DNA of 64,000 nucleotides from CAZUXY01 sp964624235 (GTDB lineage Bacteria; Spirochaetota; UBA4802; UBA5368): contig CAZUXY010000016.1 in NCBI GenBank assembly GCA_964624235.1, positions 1-64,000 on the forward strand, written 5' to 3'. Of this stretch, positions 26,795 to 35,884 are shown in pieces. Every line of letters starts with the position of its first letter. The first letter of the stretch is position 1. Made by a program: the position numbers and the translations under genes. The notes under the pieces are model-generated. The model worked only from the letters and a program-made list of their open reading frames with translations. It did no database searches and was not told where the DNA came from.

Positions 26795-27223
26795 ATGTAC
26801 AGTTTACAGAGAAGCCTGGAAAAATCGGCACGCAAGGTGTTCAGGATATTTTTCGGAAGCAGGTTGTATTTGAAGAGAGATATACCCGCCGGCATGGACG
26901 GTGACATGATCGGGGTTGACATGATGATGGAGTTCAACGGGAAAAAACGTATTTCGCTCTTTATGGAAAGAGAAACCGTCTCGTCGGTCCGGGAGACCCT
27001 GGGAGCGGCCGCGGGGGAAGGGAATGACGCCGATTATGACCTGATAGGGGAGATGGCCAATATAATCACCGGGAACGCGCTGGGGGGCGGATCGGGCGAG
27101 GTCAGCATCTCACCGCCCGAAAGGAGCAGTGGTGTCAATTCCGGAAGTGTCGTCGCGGCGCTGAACTTCAGCTCCAAGATCGGTGGGTTTTATATCACCA
27201 TTGAAGACATGCAAATTTCTTAA
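26795..27223 (+). CDS. CheX-like chemotaxis phosphatase
   Basis: A 142-residue protein with the CheC/CheX phosphatase signature: Glu and Asn two residues apart in LIGEMANIITGNAL (about 85-98), the pair that attacks phospho-CheY. A second beta region follows (SISPPERSSG, about 110-120), as in CheX. No chemotaxis gene surrounds it. It may act on CheY made elsewhere or on the stand-alone receivers at 50811 and 54945. ATG 26795 was chosen for its AAGGA site. It overlaps the convergent gene by four bases. Confidence 0.75.
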   Translation: MYSLQRSLEKSARKVFRIFFGSRLYLKRDIPAGMDGDMIGVDMMMEFNGKKRISLFMERETVSSVRETLGAAAGEGNDADYDLIGEMANIITGNALGGGSGEVSISPPERSSGVNSGSVVAALNFSSKIGGFYITIEDMQIS

Positions 27224-27633
27224 TGCACCTGGCCTTTTTCGCCGGTGTCAGGAGTATCGGTAAAATCTTTTCTGAACCGTTCAAACAACAGAACGGTGTA
27301 GTTAAAAAGAAAACCGGCGGTCAGAAACCTGGCTAGTTGTTCATTGGTTTTAAAAATCTCAAATACCTGATGGGTCACGAGAATACAGTTGTCCATTATT
27401 TCCTTAAGGACGACCTCTTCGATATGCTCGGTTCCACTCCCCGTCCCTGACACCGTCGCGCTGATGGATTCTCTTATGATGGCGTCGGCGAGGCTCTGTA
27501 GGAAAATATCGATATCCTTATTATAGCCAACCACATGCCCGTTTTTCAATTTAATCATGGCAATTGTCGCACTGTGTGAGGATAGGACGGTTGTTGTCCG
27601 GTGCAACCGCCTGTAATCGCGTAAATACGTCAA
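27220..27633 (-). CDS. Hypothetical protein, 137 aa or shorter
   Basis: No family recognised. The protein is mainly helical after residue 40 and has no signal peptide or clear membrane segment; hydrophobic FLTAGFLFNYTVLLF near the end may be an amphipathic or short membrane helix. The longest start is a TTG two bases after the S1 gene stop, which would allow coupling; an ATG at 27558 would give 112 residues. It is probably cotranscribed with the S1-domain gene. Confidence 0.5.
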   Translation of the reverse strand: MTYLRDYRRLHRTTTVLSSHSATIAMIKLKNGHVVGYNKDIDIFLQSLADAIIRESISATVSGTGSGTEHIEEVVLKEIMDNCILVTHQVFEIFKTNEQLARFLTAGFLFNYTVLLFERFRKDFTDTPDTGEKGQVH

Positions 27634-27635
27634 AT

Positions 27636-29093
27636 TTATTTGTTTTTTTCGTTTCTGTTTTTCATCTCATCGAATTTCTGTTTGAATAACATACCGAAGT
27701 TGCTCCCTTCCTGCTGGGGGGACTGGTCGGAATTCATGAATTGTTCAAATTCCATCCGCTCCTCACGTTTTAATGCGCCTGCCTCGCTGAGTTTAAGGCG
27801 CCGGTTTTCTTTATCGATTTGTTTAACCACCACCTTTACTTCACCCCCGGCACTGTAAGCGTTCTGCAGTTCCATACCCTTCTTCAATGCGCACTCCTCC
27901 CTGGGTATGAACCCGGCCATTCCGTTGGGGAGCCTTGCGTAGATTCCGTTCGCCCGTATCGATTCGATCACCGCCGTGAACAGCGTATCAGTGATATCCG
28001 GTGTTGACTCCTGCCAGGGATCGGGTTCATCGGTTAAAAGCTCAAGGGACATCTTCTTATCAGCGGGATTTATTTCCATAATTCTGACCATGACCGAATC
28101 GCCGACGGCAACCGCGTCTTCCGGTTTGTTCACCCTTTTAACCGGGCTCATTCTGGAAATGGGGATAAAACCTTCGAGCCCGGGTTCTATCTCAACAAAG
28201 GCGCCGTTACGGATTATGTTGGTTACAGTCCCGTTCACCTGCTGACCGGTACTGTATAACGTTATTTTTTCCCAGGGACCGGACTCCGTCTGTTTGATGC
28301 TGAGAACAATTCTTTTTTCTTTCCAGTTAAGTGTAATGACCCTGGCCGTAATCCTTTCGCCTGGTTTGAAGATATCCAGCGCCGCATTACGGCTCCACGA
28401 CACTTCCGTTCTGGGAACAAGTGCCTCCACGCCGTCCAGATCAACAAAGAGTCCGAATTTCTGGACCGAGACGACTGTCCCCGACACCGTATCGCCCTCG
28501 TGAAGCCCGCTTCTTAGTTCCGCTTCCCGTGCTTCCTGTTTTTCCTGTAACAGCTGACGGCGGGAAAGCACTATATTCCTGCCTCTTTCGGATACCTGTA
28601 GTACCTTGAATGTAAAGGTTCTGTTGAGCATCTCCTCCGGAGCGGGAGGTGACTTTATGTCGATCTGGGAGTGAGGACAAAAGCACTCGATACCCGATAC
28701 CGTCACACGGTACCCTCCGTTGGTCAGTCCGGCGACGGTGCCTTCAACCGGTATATTCTCTCTCCTGGCGTTATCTATAAGTTCCGGTGCGATAATGCCT
28801 CTTCCAATGGCTGAGGTAAGCACGATTTCACCCTTTTTAATTGAGGCAACGTACGCATTTATTACATCTCCCCGGGTAAGGGGCATTTGCCCGTTTTCAT
28901 CCATGAATTCAGTGGCATCTATTATGGCTTCGCTTTTACCTGAAATATCCACAAAGACGGTCTCTGGAGTAATATACACCACTTTGCCGGTCACCTTGTC
29001 GCCGACTGAAAAGTTATCGCCCTTCAGCAGGGACTCTTCAAGCAGTGAGGCGAATTCGGTATTTTTCGGTTCGAGATTGTTGGGTTCATTCAT
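27636..29093 (-). CDS. S1-domain RNA-binding protein (30S S1-like)
   Basis: 485 residues with five S1 OB-fold repeats at about 28-96, 110-185, 198-268, 282-355 and 365-440. The third and fourth are the most canonical (GTVVSVQKFGLFVDLDG and GTVTNIIRNGAFVEIEPG). Ribosomal S1 recruits mRNA to the 30S subunit, and a five-repeat form of about this length is plausible for S1 here. It could also be a paralogue of S1. The C-terminus is charged and low in complexity. Confidence 0.8.
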   Translation of the reverse strand: MNEPNNLEPKNTEFASLLEESLLKGDNFSVGDKVTGKVVYITPETVFVDISGKSEAIIDATEFMDENGQMPLTRGDVINAYVASIKKGEIVLTSAIGRGIIAPELIDNARRENIPVEGTVAGLTNGGYRVTVSGIECFCPHSQIDIKSPPAPEEMLNRTFTFKVLQVSERGRNIVLSRRQLLQEKQEAREAELRSGLHEGDTVSGTVVSVQKFGLFVDLDGVEALVPRTEVSWSRNAALDIFKPGERITARVITLNWKEKRIVLSIKQTESGPWEKITLYSTGQQVNGTVTNIIRNGAFVEIEPGLEGFIPISRMSPVKRVNKPEDAVAVGDSVMVRIMEINPADKKMSLELLTDEPDPWQESTPDITDTLFTAVIESIRANGIYARLPNGMAGFIPREECALKKGMELQNAYSAGGEVKVVVKQIDKENRRLKLSEAGALKREERMEFEQFMNSDQSPQQEGSNFGMLFKQKFDEMKNRNEKNK

Positions 29094-29500
29094 GGCAGTT
29101 ATCCATCAGGAATGCAGGTTGCATTTACCGCGTTTCCGAGTGTGTGGTCTGTGGAATACCCCGGGGTAATCCGCACTTTCGTGGTTTTACAGAAAGTCTT
29201 TCTCCCACTATGGATAATCCTTGCCAAATCATCAGGACTGTCAAATAAATATTTTACCGGAAAACAATATTTCAGAAGGACCGGTGGTATCGGTCCAGCG
29301 GCAGTTGAAAGCAATTTATGCGATGAGTTTCCCGGGGGATATGCACACCTGGATGTGATGATGCCGGTATAATTGAAATATGTGAATATTTCTGTTGCAT
29401 AAATGATTATCAGGCAGTACCAACTCTTATTAATGTCGCAATTTCGGTATTGGGTACATTTTTTAAGACGAAGTTTTTTTATTGTTCAGAGGGGGATGGA
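29094..29500. other. 407-base divergent intergenic region
   Basis: It lies between the S1-domain gene (minus) and the OsmC gene (plus). Short frames on both strands show no recognisable family or ribosome-binding site. No clear promoter pair or hairpin terminator was seen. Confidence 0.4.
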
Positions 29501-29938
29501 ATGAAGGTTTCACTTGTATGGAAGGATAAAATGAAATTTGACGCTCCCAATGGGTCCAAAACAGCCAGTATAATTTTTGACAGCAGCGATCCGGAAATAG
29601 GGGGGGAGGGCAAAGGGCATACTCCAAAGGAAGCTTTTCTGCAGTCCCTTGCGGGATGTTCAGGGATGGATATACTACACATACTGGGAAAGATGCGGGC
29701 TATGCCTGAAAGGTTTTATATGGAAGTCAGGGGCGATACCGCCGATAAGGACCCCAGGGTGTTTACAGGTATAGAAATGATCTATTTTGTCGAGGGGACG
29801 ACCGAAAAAGATAAACTCCTGAAGGCGGTGAAGCTGTCACAGGAGACCTATTGCAGTCTTTCCATTATGGTTAAGAAGGTGACGGAATTCAGATATACCG
29901 TGATACTTAACGGTGAAGTGATCGGTACTGGTAATTAA
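29501..29938 (+). CDS. OsmC/Ohr family protein (YhfA-like)
   Basis: A 145-residue OsmC-fold protein, a family of thiol-dependent peroxidases for organic hydroperoxides. The first cysteine lies in LAGCSGMDILHIL (about residue 52) and the second in QETYCSLSIMV (about 117), the usual pair. The central beta region fits the YhfA-like branch. A strong GAGGGGG site precedes ATG 29501. It stands alone on its strand. Confidence 0.88.
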   Translation: MKVSLVWKDKMKFDAPNGSKTASIIFDSSDPEIGGEGKGHTPKEAFLQSLAGCSGMDILHILGKMRAMPERFYMEVRGDTADKDPRVFTGIEMIYFVEGTTEKDKLLKAVKLSQETYCSLSIMVKKVTEFRYTVILNGEVIGTGN

Positions 29939-30058
29939 AAACCAGGCTCAAATGGTAAAGACTAAGGAAAGCCTGACAGCAGATGAAACGACAACCGGTT
30001 TATAAACGGGTTGATCAACAATCATAACTTGTATTACAGGTTTTTCCATATAAAGTTA

Positions 30059-30087
30059 TTGACATAAAAATTTTATTAGGGTTTATT
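30059..30087 (+). promoter_or_regulatory. Sigma70-type promoter for HEAT-repeat gene
   Basis: A perfect TTGACA (30059-30064), a 17-base spacer and TTTATT (30082-30087, 4/6). A leader of about 85 bases would precede the gene at 30180. Confidence 0.5.
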
Positions 30088-30179
30088 ATGAAACAATACA
30101 AATATACAGGATTTGCTGACACGTAGTAATCCATCGCTTTTTTGTTACAATATTAAATCTCGCTAAGAATGAGGTTGGT

Positions 30180-30665
30180 ATGAAAAAGATCTTGTTATCG
30201 ATGGTTTTAACATTGGCAGTGATGGCCGTGGCCGCGGCACAGGAAGCAGTGAAGGACAAGGGGGCCGAACAGAAGAAAGCGAAATCGGTTCAGGAATATA
30301 TAGCTGATTTATCGAGTAACGATGAAGGAAAAATTGTTGCCGCCGCGGATTATCTTGGAGGCGAGAAAGAGAAAACGGCTGTTCCTCAGCTTATTAATCT
30401 CCTGAAGAACGACGACCGTCCAAAGGTCAGAGTTTATGCCTCCATTGCACTGGGGCTAATCGGCGATGAAAGTTCCGTTGAAACATTGAATGCCGCGCTT
30501 TTAAACGACTCCAGCGCCGATGTGAGATATTCCGCCGTGCTCGCCATTTCAAGGATAGGTTCGACAAAATCGATCGATGCATTGAAAGCGGCTAAAGAGA
30601 AGGAAACAGATCCCTATATAAAGGACTATTTAACGAAGATGGAGGCAAAGTTTAAAAAGAAATAA
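30180..30665 (+). CDS. Exported HEAT-repeat protein
   Basis: A 161-residue protein with a signal peptide (about 1-20, ending AVAAAQ). The mature part is made of helical HEAT/PBS-lyase-like repeats: AVPQLINLLKND, then VRVYASIALGLIGDESSVETLNAALLN-type and VRYSAVLAISRIGSTKSIDALKAA-type units. Such proteins are scaffolds, and the binding partner is unknown. An own promoter at 30059 suggests it is monocistronic. Many copies of this type are typical of spirochaetes, which is general knowledge. Confidence 0.8.
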   Translation: MKKILLSMVLTLAVMAVAAAQEAVKDKGAEQKKAKSVQEYIADLSSNDEGKIVAAADYLGGEKEKTAVPQLINLLKNDDRPKVRVYASIALGLIGDESSVETLNAALLNDSSADVRYSAVLAISRIGSTKSIDALKAAKEKETDPYIKDYLTKMEAKFKKK

Positions 30666-30904
30666 TATCTACTATTCCTTTTTAACTGCTGACAGACAGA
30701 CCGGCTGTCCAGATCGAAAAGAGCATGCGTTTCCGAAAGAATGCATGCTTTTTTGTATTCCATACGACATAAACTTGACAATTATTCCCATCTGGAGTTG
30801 TCTGTATTTTTACATTGTGTTCAGGCAATACTCGTGAAGATAATGCATTGAGTAGGTCTGGATGCGATGTGGAACCGATTGCTTGCGGGGGGAAGCGACC
30901 GAAG

Positions 30905-31711
30905 GTGGGAAATACAGACATAAAATACCTGGTATTTGACGTGGAGTCGGTTCCGGATACCAGACTTATAAAAAAGGTTAAATATCCGGGAATGGATATC
31001 GATGACCTGAATGCGGTTAAAAAGTTCCAGGAAGAGATCCTGACCAACTCCGGTGGAACAAGTTACTTCATTCCGGTTACTTTTCAATTTCCCGTGGCGG
31101 TTTGTGTGGCAAAGATCAGGGAAGACCTGACGCTGGACGATGTGGTTCTGCTCGATGAGCCCCAGTTCAGATGCAGGGAAATGGTAAGGCTGTTCTGGCA
31201 CGGAGTGGAAAGCATCTACAGTGAGGCCGCGCTTGTTACCTTTAACGGCCGGGGTTTTGATATACCCCTGCTCGAGATGATGGCATTCAGATACGGATTT
31301 CACACCAAGCGGCATTTAAGGGACAAGTTCGGAACGCGGTACCGTTTCGGCACAAAACACATAGATTTGCATGACTGGCTTTCAAACTTCAGTGCCGTAA
31401 AAATGCAGGGTGGGCTAAACCTGCTGGCGAAGGTGCTGGGGAAACCGGGTAAAATGGAAACAACCGGCGATGAGGTCTATGATATGTACCTGCAGGGTAA
31501 AGTAAGGGAAATTAATGATTACTGCAGCTTTGATGTACTGGACACCTATTTCGTATTTTTAAGGAGTCGTGTGTTGCTGGGTGAAATCTCGATACAGAAA
31601 GAACAGGATATTGTTAAAAAGGCCTGGCAGTATGTCAGCGAGAACCAGGAGCGCTTCCCCGCGTTCAAGAACTACCTGGAAAACTGGGGGGACTGGGACC
31701 CCTGGCCATGA
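30905..31711 (+). CDS. PolB-like 3'-5' exonuclease (DEDD, PF10108-type)
   Basis: A 268-residue predicted 3'-5' exonuclease related to the proofreading domain of family B polymerases. Exo I is FDVESVPD, Exo II is TFNGRGFDIPLLE and Exo III is YCSFDVLDTYFVF, supplying the four metal-binding acidic residues. There is no polymerase domain. The GTG start was chosen because the preceding codons lack family similarity and a G-rich ribosome-binding site sits about 11 bases upstream; a longer start at 30815 exists. A role in DNA repair or RNA processing is unproven. Confidence 0.85.
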   Translation: MGNTDIKYLVFDVESVPDTRLIKKVKYPGMDIDDLNAVKKFQEEILTNSGGTSYFIPVTFQFPVAVCVAKIREDLTLDDVVLLDEPQFRCREMVRLFWHGVESIYSEAALVTFNGRGFDIPLLEMMAFRYGFHTKRHLRDKFGTRYRFGTKHIDLHDWLSNFSAVKMQGGLNLLAKVLGKPGKMETTGDEVYDMYLQGKVREINDYCSFDVLDTYFVFLRSRVLLGEISIQKEQDIVKKAWQYVSENQERFPAFKNYLENWGDWDPWP

Positions 31712-31799
31712 GCGCCGGTTGCGGTGGTTTTTTTACCGGATTATCCTTCCAGGAAACAACCATCACCGTTGGAAATCACATTTATGGCATGGTGTGACT

Positions 31800-33461
31800 T
31801 CAGCTTTCGAATACTGCTCCTCTGTCGGCTGAGGAAACAAGTCCGGCATAGCGGGCCATGTACCCGGTTGATATATTCGGCTTTGGGGCCTTCCATGCCC
31901 TGAGCCTTTTCTCAATGATCTCCTGTGACAGCTTGACGTTCAATTTTTTCGCCGGTACATCTATTTCGATGATATCTCCATCCTGGACTATGGCGATCGG
32001 ACCACCGGAGGCGGCCTCGGGGGAAACATGTCCTATCGACGAACCCCTCGTGGCGCCGGAGAATCTGCCGTCGGTAATAAGGGCCACTTCTTTGTCCAGC
32101 CCCATCCCTGCAATGACTGAGGTCGGGGTAAGCATTTCCCTCATGCCGGGGCCTCCTTTGGGGCCTTCATATATGATGACGATAACATCACCTTTTTTGA
32201 TCTTTCCCCCCATAATGGCTTTTATCGCAGTCTCCTCCGATGTGTAGACCTTTGCAGGCCCACTGTGCCGCAGCATGGACGGATCAACCGCGGCCTGTTT
32301 CACTATGCATCCGTCGGGTGCAATGTTGCCGGTAAGTACCGCGAGACCGCCGTCGGCATGAACCGGTTTGCTGACGGGTCGTATCACCGAACGGTCGAGA
32401 ATCTCTTTCCCTTTCAGTGTATGTTGAAGCGTCCCGCCGGAAACGGTGAGGCATCCGCCGTGTATTAGTTTATGCTTCATGAGCTCGTTCATTACGGCGG
32501 GTATTCCGCCCGCACGGTGAAGGTCCTCAAGATGGTGGGGACCCGACGGAGAAAGCGTACAGAGATGAGGAGTACGTTTTGATATGGGATTGATGTCTTT
32601 AAGAGTAAGCTCTATGCCGGCATAATGCGCGATCGCGGGAATGTGGAGCGCGGTGTTCGAGGAACCGCCGATGGCCATATCAACGGCCAATGCATTTTCA
32701 ATAGCTTTTTGAGTGATGATCTTCCGCGCCGTTGTCCCTTTTTGCACCAGTTCAATGATCTTTTTTCCCGTTTCCTTCGCGAGTCGTATACGATCGGCCA
32801 TTACCGCCGGGATCGTACCGTTGTAGGGGAGGGCCATTCCGAGGGCTTCGGTCAGACAGTTCATGGAATTCGCGGTAAACAGCCCGGCGCAAGAACCGGC
32901 ACCCGGACAGGCGGCACACTCGATCTGGTAGAGTTCATCCATGGAAATGGTCTTTTTTGCGGCTTTGCCCACGGCTTCGAATACCGTCGACACGGAAACC
33001 TTGCCGCCTCTGTATTCACCCGCAAGCATTGGACCGCCGCTGATAACAATCGACGGTATGTCGAGCCTTGCCGCCGCGATAAGCATGCCGGGTATGATCT
33101 TGTCGCAGTTGGGGACCATCACGATTCCGTCGAAAGGATGTCCCATGGCCATTATCTCGATGGAATCGGCTATAAGTTCCCGTGAACCCAGGGAATACTT
33201 CATGCCTATATGGTTCATCGCGATGCCGTCGCATACACCGATGGTGGAAAACTCTAAAGGAGTACCGCCGGCTGCAAGGATTCCCTTTTTGACCGCATCG
33301 ACTATATTGTTTAAATGTATGTGTCCGGGAATTATTTCATTTGCCGAGTTCGCAATACCTATTATTGGTTTGGATATTTCCTCATCGCTAAGGCCGGCGG
33401 CCTTGAACAACGACCGGTGCGGCGCTTTTTCGATCCCTTTTTTCATTTTATCGCTGCGCAT
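31800..33461 (-). CDS. ilvD: Dihydroxy-acid dehydratase
   Basis: A 553-residue Fe-S enzyme, a standard IlvD length. It dehydrates 2,3-dihydroxy acids to 2-keto acids in valine, isoleucine and leucine synthesis. Cluster cysteines are seen in VPNCDKIIPGM and CAACPGAGSCAG, with a third near TANSMNC. GRFSGATRGSSIGHVSPEAA marks the C-terminal half. ATG 33461 has an AAGGAG site eight bases upstream, unlike the longer frame. The 5' leader holds a hairpin (33494-33527) behind a TTGACA promoter. ilvE lies elsewhere in the window (37706). Confidence 0.96.
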   Translation of the reverse strand: MRSDKMKKGIEKAPHRSLFKAAGLSDEEISKPIIGIANSANEIIPGHIHLNNIVDAVKKGILAAGGTPLEFSTIGVCDGIAMNHIGMKYSLGSRELIADSIEIMAMGHPFDGIVMVPNCDKIIPGMLIAAARLDIPSIVISGGPMLAGEYRGGKVSVSTVFEAVGKAAKKTISMDELYQIECAACPGAGSCAGLFTANSMNCLTEALGMALPYNGTIPAVMADRIRLAKETGKKIIELVQKGTTARKIITQKAIENALAVDMAIGGSSNTALHIPAIAHYAGIELTLKDINPISKRTPHLCTLSPSGPHHLEDLHRAGGIPAVMNELMKHKLIHGGCLTVSGGTLQHTLKGKEILDRSVIRPVSKPVHADGGLAVLTGNIAPDGCIVKQAAVDPSMLRHSGPAKVYTSEETAIKAIMGGKIKKGDVIVIIYEGPKGGPGMREMLTPTSVIAGMGLDKEVALITDGRFSGATRGSSIGHVSPEAASGGPIAIVQDGDIIEIDVPAKKLNVKLSQEIIEKRLRAWKAPKPNISTGYMARYAGLVSSADRGAVFES

Positions 33462-33493
33462 AATAAAAAACTCCTTATGAAATTCGATGATGG

Positions 33494-33527
33494 CAGGCCA
33501 TTGGTATTGGGAAAACCGTATGGCCTG
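33494..33527 (-). promoter_or_regulatory. Hairpin in the ilvD leader
   Basis: CAGGCCAT (33494-33501) pairs perfectly with ATGGCCTG (33520-33527), leaving an 18-base loop. It lies within the predicted leader between the promoter (33560-33590) and the ilvD start. No T-box consensus or leader peptide with an ATG was found. Confidence 0.4.
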
Positions 33528-33559
33528 ATCCAATTCTGTACTGATGTTGGATGTTCAAA

Positions 33560-33590
33560 AATATAAGCGCGTTCACTAGGAGTATGTCAA
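33560..33590 (-). promoter_or_regulatory. Sigma70-type promoter for ilvD
   Basis: On the minus strand a perfect TTGACA (33590-33585) and TATATT (33565-33560) are 19 bases apart; TTATAT at 18 is equally possible. Transcription would start near 33553. Confidence 0.5.
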
Positions 33591-33821
33591 GATAAATATT
33601 CAATTTCAAGAATGTGTTTTTATTCTTTAGCAACTCCACACATCAACCAGTTGTTGCAGATGTGATACACGTGTTGCCGGATTGAGATATACTGATAACT
33701 AATTGTATATAGAATCATATAAGGATAATAATACCATTGATGATATCAGGGGTTTCGTTCAATTAATCTATCACTCTGGAACGGATCATGCGTAATTAAT
33801 TTATATACTAAGGCGAAGAAA

Positions 33822-33959
33822 ATGAATTTCACTTTTACTGAAATATTTTTTACTTTCTGGGCGTCCGCGCTGCTGTGGGTGATGATGGAGTTTCTATTCC
33901 GCAGAATCCAGAAACATCAGAACAGAAGCGGGATGCATCAACGTAATCTGCATGATTAA
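33822..33959 (+). CDS. Small membrane protein, 45 aa
   Basis: No family recognised. A hydrophobic helix covers about residues 5-25 (FTEIFFTFWASALLWVMMEFLF), followed by a basic, polar tail. AAGG is eight bases before the ATG. A rho-independent terminator lies about 50 bases after the stop, which supports a real short gene. It occupies most of an otherwise gene-poor stretch between ilvD and the exported protein at 34212. Confidence 0.55.
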   Translation: MNFTFTEIFFTFWASALLWVMMEFLFRRIQKHQNRSGMHQRNLHD

Positions 33960-34007
33960 TCGCGGATTAAACCTCTGGCTGCTTCATAACAATTAATCTC
34001 TCAACAT

Positions 34008-34030
34008 GCCGGTTCCCACCGGCTTTTTTT
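34008..34030 (+). terminator. Rho-independent terminator
   Basis: GCCGGT (34008-34013) pairs with ACCGGC (34018-34023) around TCCC, followed by seven T residues. It ends the small transcript from 33822. Confidence 0.85.
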
Positions 34031-34211
34031 ATCCTCAATCACGATAATTTTCCGATAGTGTATGCGGTTTCAAGGGATGACCGAAAAGGCTGGTGTTCAT
34101 CTGAAATGTGTGATTTGGTAACATGGCAGGGATTGTTTAAAGTACTTGCATTTTTAATAAAAGCGAAATCAGACTGAAAATACAGTATAGAAACGAAAAA
34201 ACGCTATTCCC

Positions 34212-34616
34212 ATGACAGCTTCCGGAAAATCATTCAGACTGGTACTTTACCTGTCCGCGATATTGGCGGTCATTACCGCGCAGCGTATAACCGCACAGGA
34301 GTACGAGAAGGTGTTGCTGTCTGAAATAGCGGATAACGTCTCATCGTATAAGAATAAGACCGTGACCCTGCGCCTGAGACTGAAATACATCGACCGGGTT
34401 TTCAATAGAATTGTTTTTTATGACCGAAAGAACACCGATATCATCTTCGATATTGAAAAGATGAAAGACAGAAAGGAGTTTATGAAGGAAAGCCTCAACC
34501 TGCATCCGGGAATGGAATACCTGGTTCGTTTCACGGTGACTGATATCGGAAGCCTGGGACTGGTTATCGGAGATCTGACGGGATTTACGCCTGTAGCACT
34601 GATGAAAATTCCCTGA
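34212..34616 (+). CDS. Exported protein of unknown function
   Basis: A 134-residue protein with a signal peptide (about 1-28, ending ITAQ). The mature part (about 106 residues) is beta-rich: VSSYKNKTVTLRLRLKYID, RIVFYDRKNTDIIF and YLVRFTVTDIG suggest an OB-like nucleic-acid- or sugar-binding barrel of the kind found in small exported proteins. No cysteine pair is seen. It is followed by an imperfect hairpin at about 34640-34672 without a good T-run. Confidence 0.65.
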   Translation: MTASGKSFRLVLYLSAILAVITAQRITAQEYEKVLLSEIADNVSSYKNKTVTLRLRLKYIDRVFNRIVFYDRKNTDIIFDIEKMKDRKEFMKESLNLHPGMEYLVRFTVTDIGSLGLVIGDLTGFTPVALMKIP

Positions 34617-34949
34617 GCCTGGAATGAAAAAATATACGAAAGGCAGAATAGCTGGGCGGCTATCCTGCCTTCCATATAGATCATTATGTTACGCGCAGTG
34701 CCAAGATTTTAATATAGTAACTAATCGGGAGGGAAATTACTATATCAAACCTTGTGATCTTTTTATCGGTAGAACGGGGAAAAATCTTTAGTATTTTTTA
34801 AAATTTTTCCCGATTTCCTGGTTTTTACAAACATGAAAATTTTTTATTATTTTTATAGTTGACATGACTGTTTTTCGTTCTTAAAATCTGTGTTGGAAAT
34901 TGTATAATGCTTATGCAAATTTTAACACAAAAATGAGGTGATACATAAT
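34617..34949. other. 333-base AT-rich intergenic region
   Basis: It holds an imperfect hairpin (AAGGCAG...CTGCCTT, about 34640-34672), a long AT-rich tract (about 34770-34860, many A and T runs) and the consensus promoter at 34859-34887. The AT tract just upstream of the -35 resembles an UP element and suggests strong expression of the lipoprotein gene. No further gene was seen. Confidence 0.5.
34859..34887 (+). promoter_or_regulatory. Strong sigma70-type promoter for OmpA-like lipoprotein
   Basis: A perfect TTGACA (34859-34864), a 17-base spacer and TAAAAT (34882-34887, 5/6), preceded by an A/T-rich tract that could act as an UP element. The gene begins 62 bases downstream. Confidence 0.75.
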
Positions 34950-35450
34950 ATGAGAAAAACCACTATAATCCTTTTAGCCGTTTCTGTTGCGTTTATGTTT
35001 GCCTGTGGAACCGAGCAGGTGAAAAAACAGGATGTTTCAGATCCAAATGTCGCTATTGTTTCGACCTCAAACGAACAACTGGCAAAGATCCCTGTTACCG
35101 GATTTGACTATAAAAGTTCAAAGGTACCGGCCCAGAAATGGGACTTGTGGGCAAAGGCCTCGGCTCCTGTGGTTAAAGGTATTATCGATAAGCTTCCTGA
35201 AGGTTATGTTCTACAGGTAACGGGACATGCGGATGCGCGCGGTCCTGAAGAACCGACCGGAAACAAACCCGGAAACATTAAAATTTCCACTGATCGTGCG
35301 GCCGCGGTATATAATGCATTGAAACGACAGGGGATATCCTCTCCGAAGATGACCTACAAAGGCGTTGGATCTTCCGAGCTGCTGGAAGGGGTTGACCCGA
35401 AAGATCCCAAGCAGAGACGGGTAAGCTTCAAGGTTCTGCCGAAACAGTAA
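34950..35450 (+). CDS. OmpA-like peptidoglycan-binding lipoprotein
   Basis: A 166-residue lipoprotein. The signal peptide ends in the lipobox FMFAC, with the lipidated Cys near residue 19. An OmpA C-terminal domain follows (about 50-165) with VTGHADARG and, near residue 110, STDRAAAVYNALKRQGI, the elements that bind diaminopimelate peptidoglycan. It anchors the outer membrane to the cell wall, like Pal. The ATG at 34950 sits about 11 bases past GAGGTG. A strong promoter and its own terminator make it a single, probably abundant, unit. Confidence 0.9.
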   Translation: MRKTTIILLAVSVAFMFACGTEQVKKQDVSDPNVAIVSTSNEQLAKIPVTGFDYKSSKVPAQKWDLWAKASAPVVKGIIDKLPEGYVLQVTGHADARGPEEPTGNKPGNIKISTDRAAAVYNALKRQGISSPKMTYKGVGSSELLEGVDPKDPKQRRVSFKVLPKQ

Positions 35451-35884
35451 GGACGGGTTCTGCCGTGTTATAGTATCAGGTTGTTCGGCTGGCGGAATTT
35501 AGCGAGACGACCCAGATACCTGTTAGTGAATGATCTTCATTTGATTGGAATAGTGTTAAATACGAAAAGCCGGGTTAGCCGGCTTTTCGTGTTTAACGCA
35601 CTACCGATATGGAAAATAGCTTAGCAGAGAGTAAGGAAGAAGTAGAGATTTATAAATTGTAATTTAATCTGATGTAAAATACTCTATAATGAAGTTTTTT
35701 AAAAACGGTAAATTGGGTCTGGATAAGTTAAGCGAAGGTTCTAATGATCTTTCATTCTTGAAATGCTCACCCGGGTTTTTTCAGGGATTGCCGTAATCAA
35801 TGTTGTGTATCGATAGGTTGGTTTGCGAATTCATGGTACCCCATATTCTACAGAAGAAGTGACATCGGTATTTCCGGATTATTC
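35451..35884. other. 434-base intergenic region before rsgA
   Basis: It holds the lipoprotein terminator (35562-35590). The rest is AT-rich with no supported gene. No strong promoter for rsgA was identified. Confidence 0.45.
35562..35590 (+). terminator. Rho-independent terminator after the OmpA lipoprotein gene
   Basis: A perfect 12-bp stem (35562-35573 with 35579-35590) closes the loop GTTAG. A short T stretch (GTTT) follows, and the stem itself ends in T-rich sequence. Confidence 0.75.

Noticed and set aside
33462..33560. T-box or leader-peptide attenuator for ilvD
   Set aside because: No T-box consensus and no ATG-initiated peptide with branched-chain codons were found; only a simple hairpin remains.
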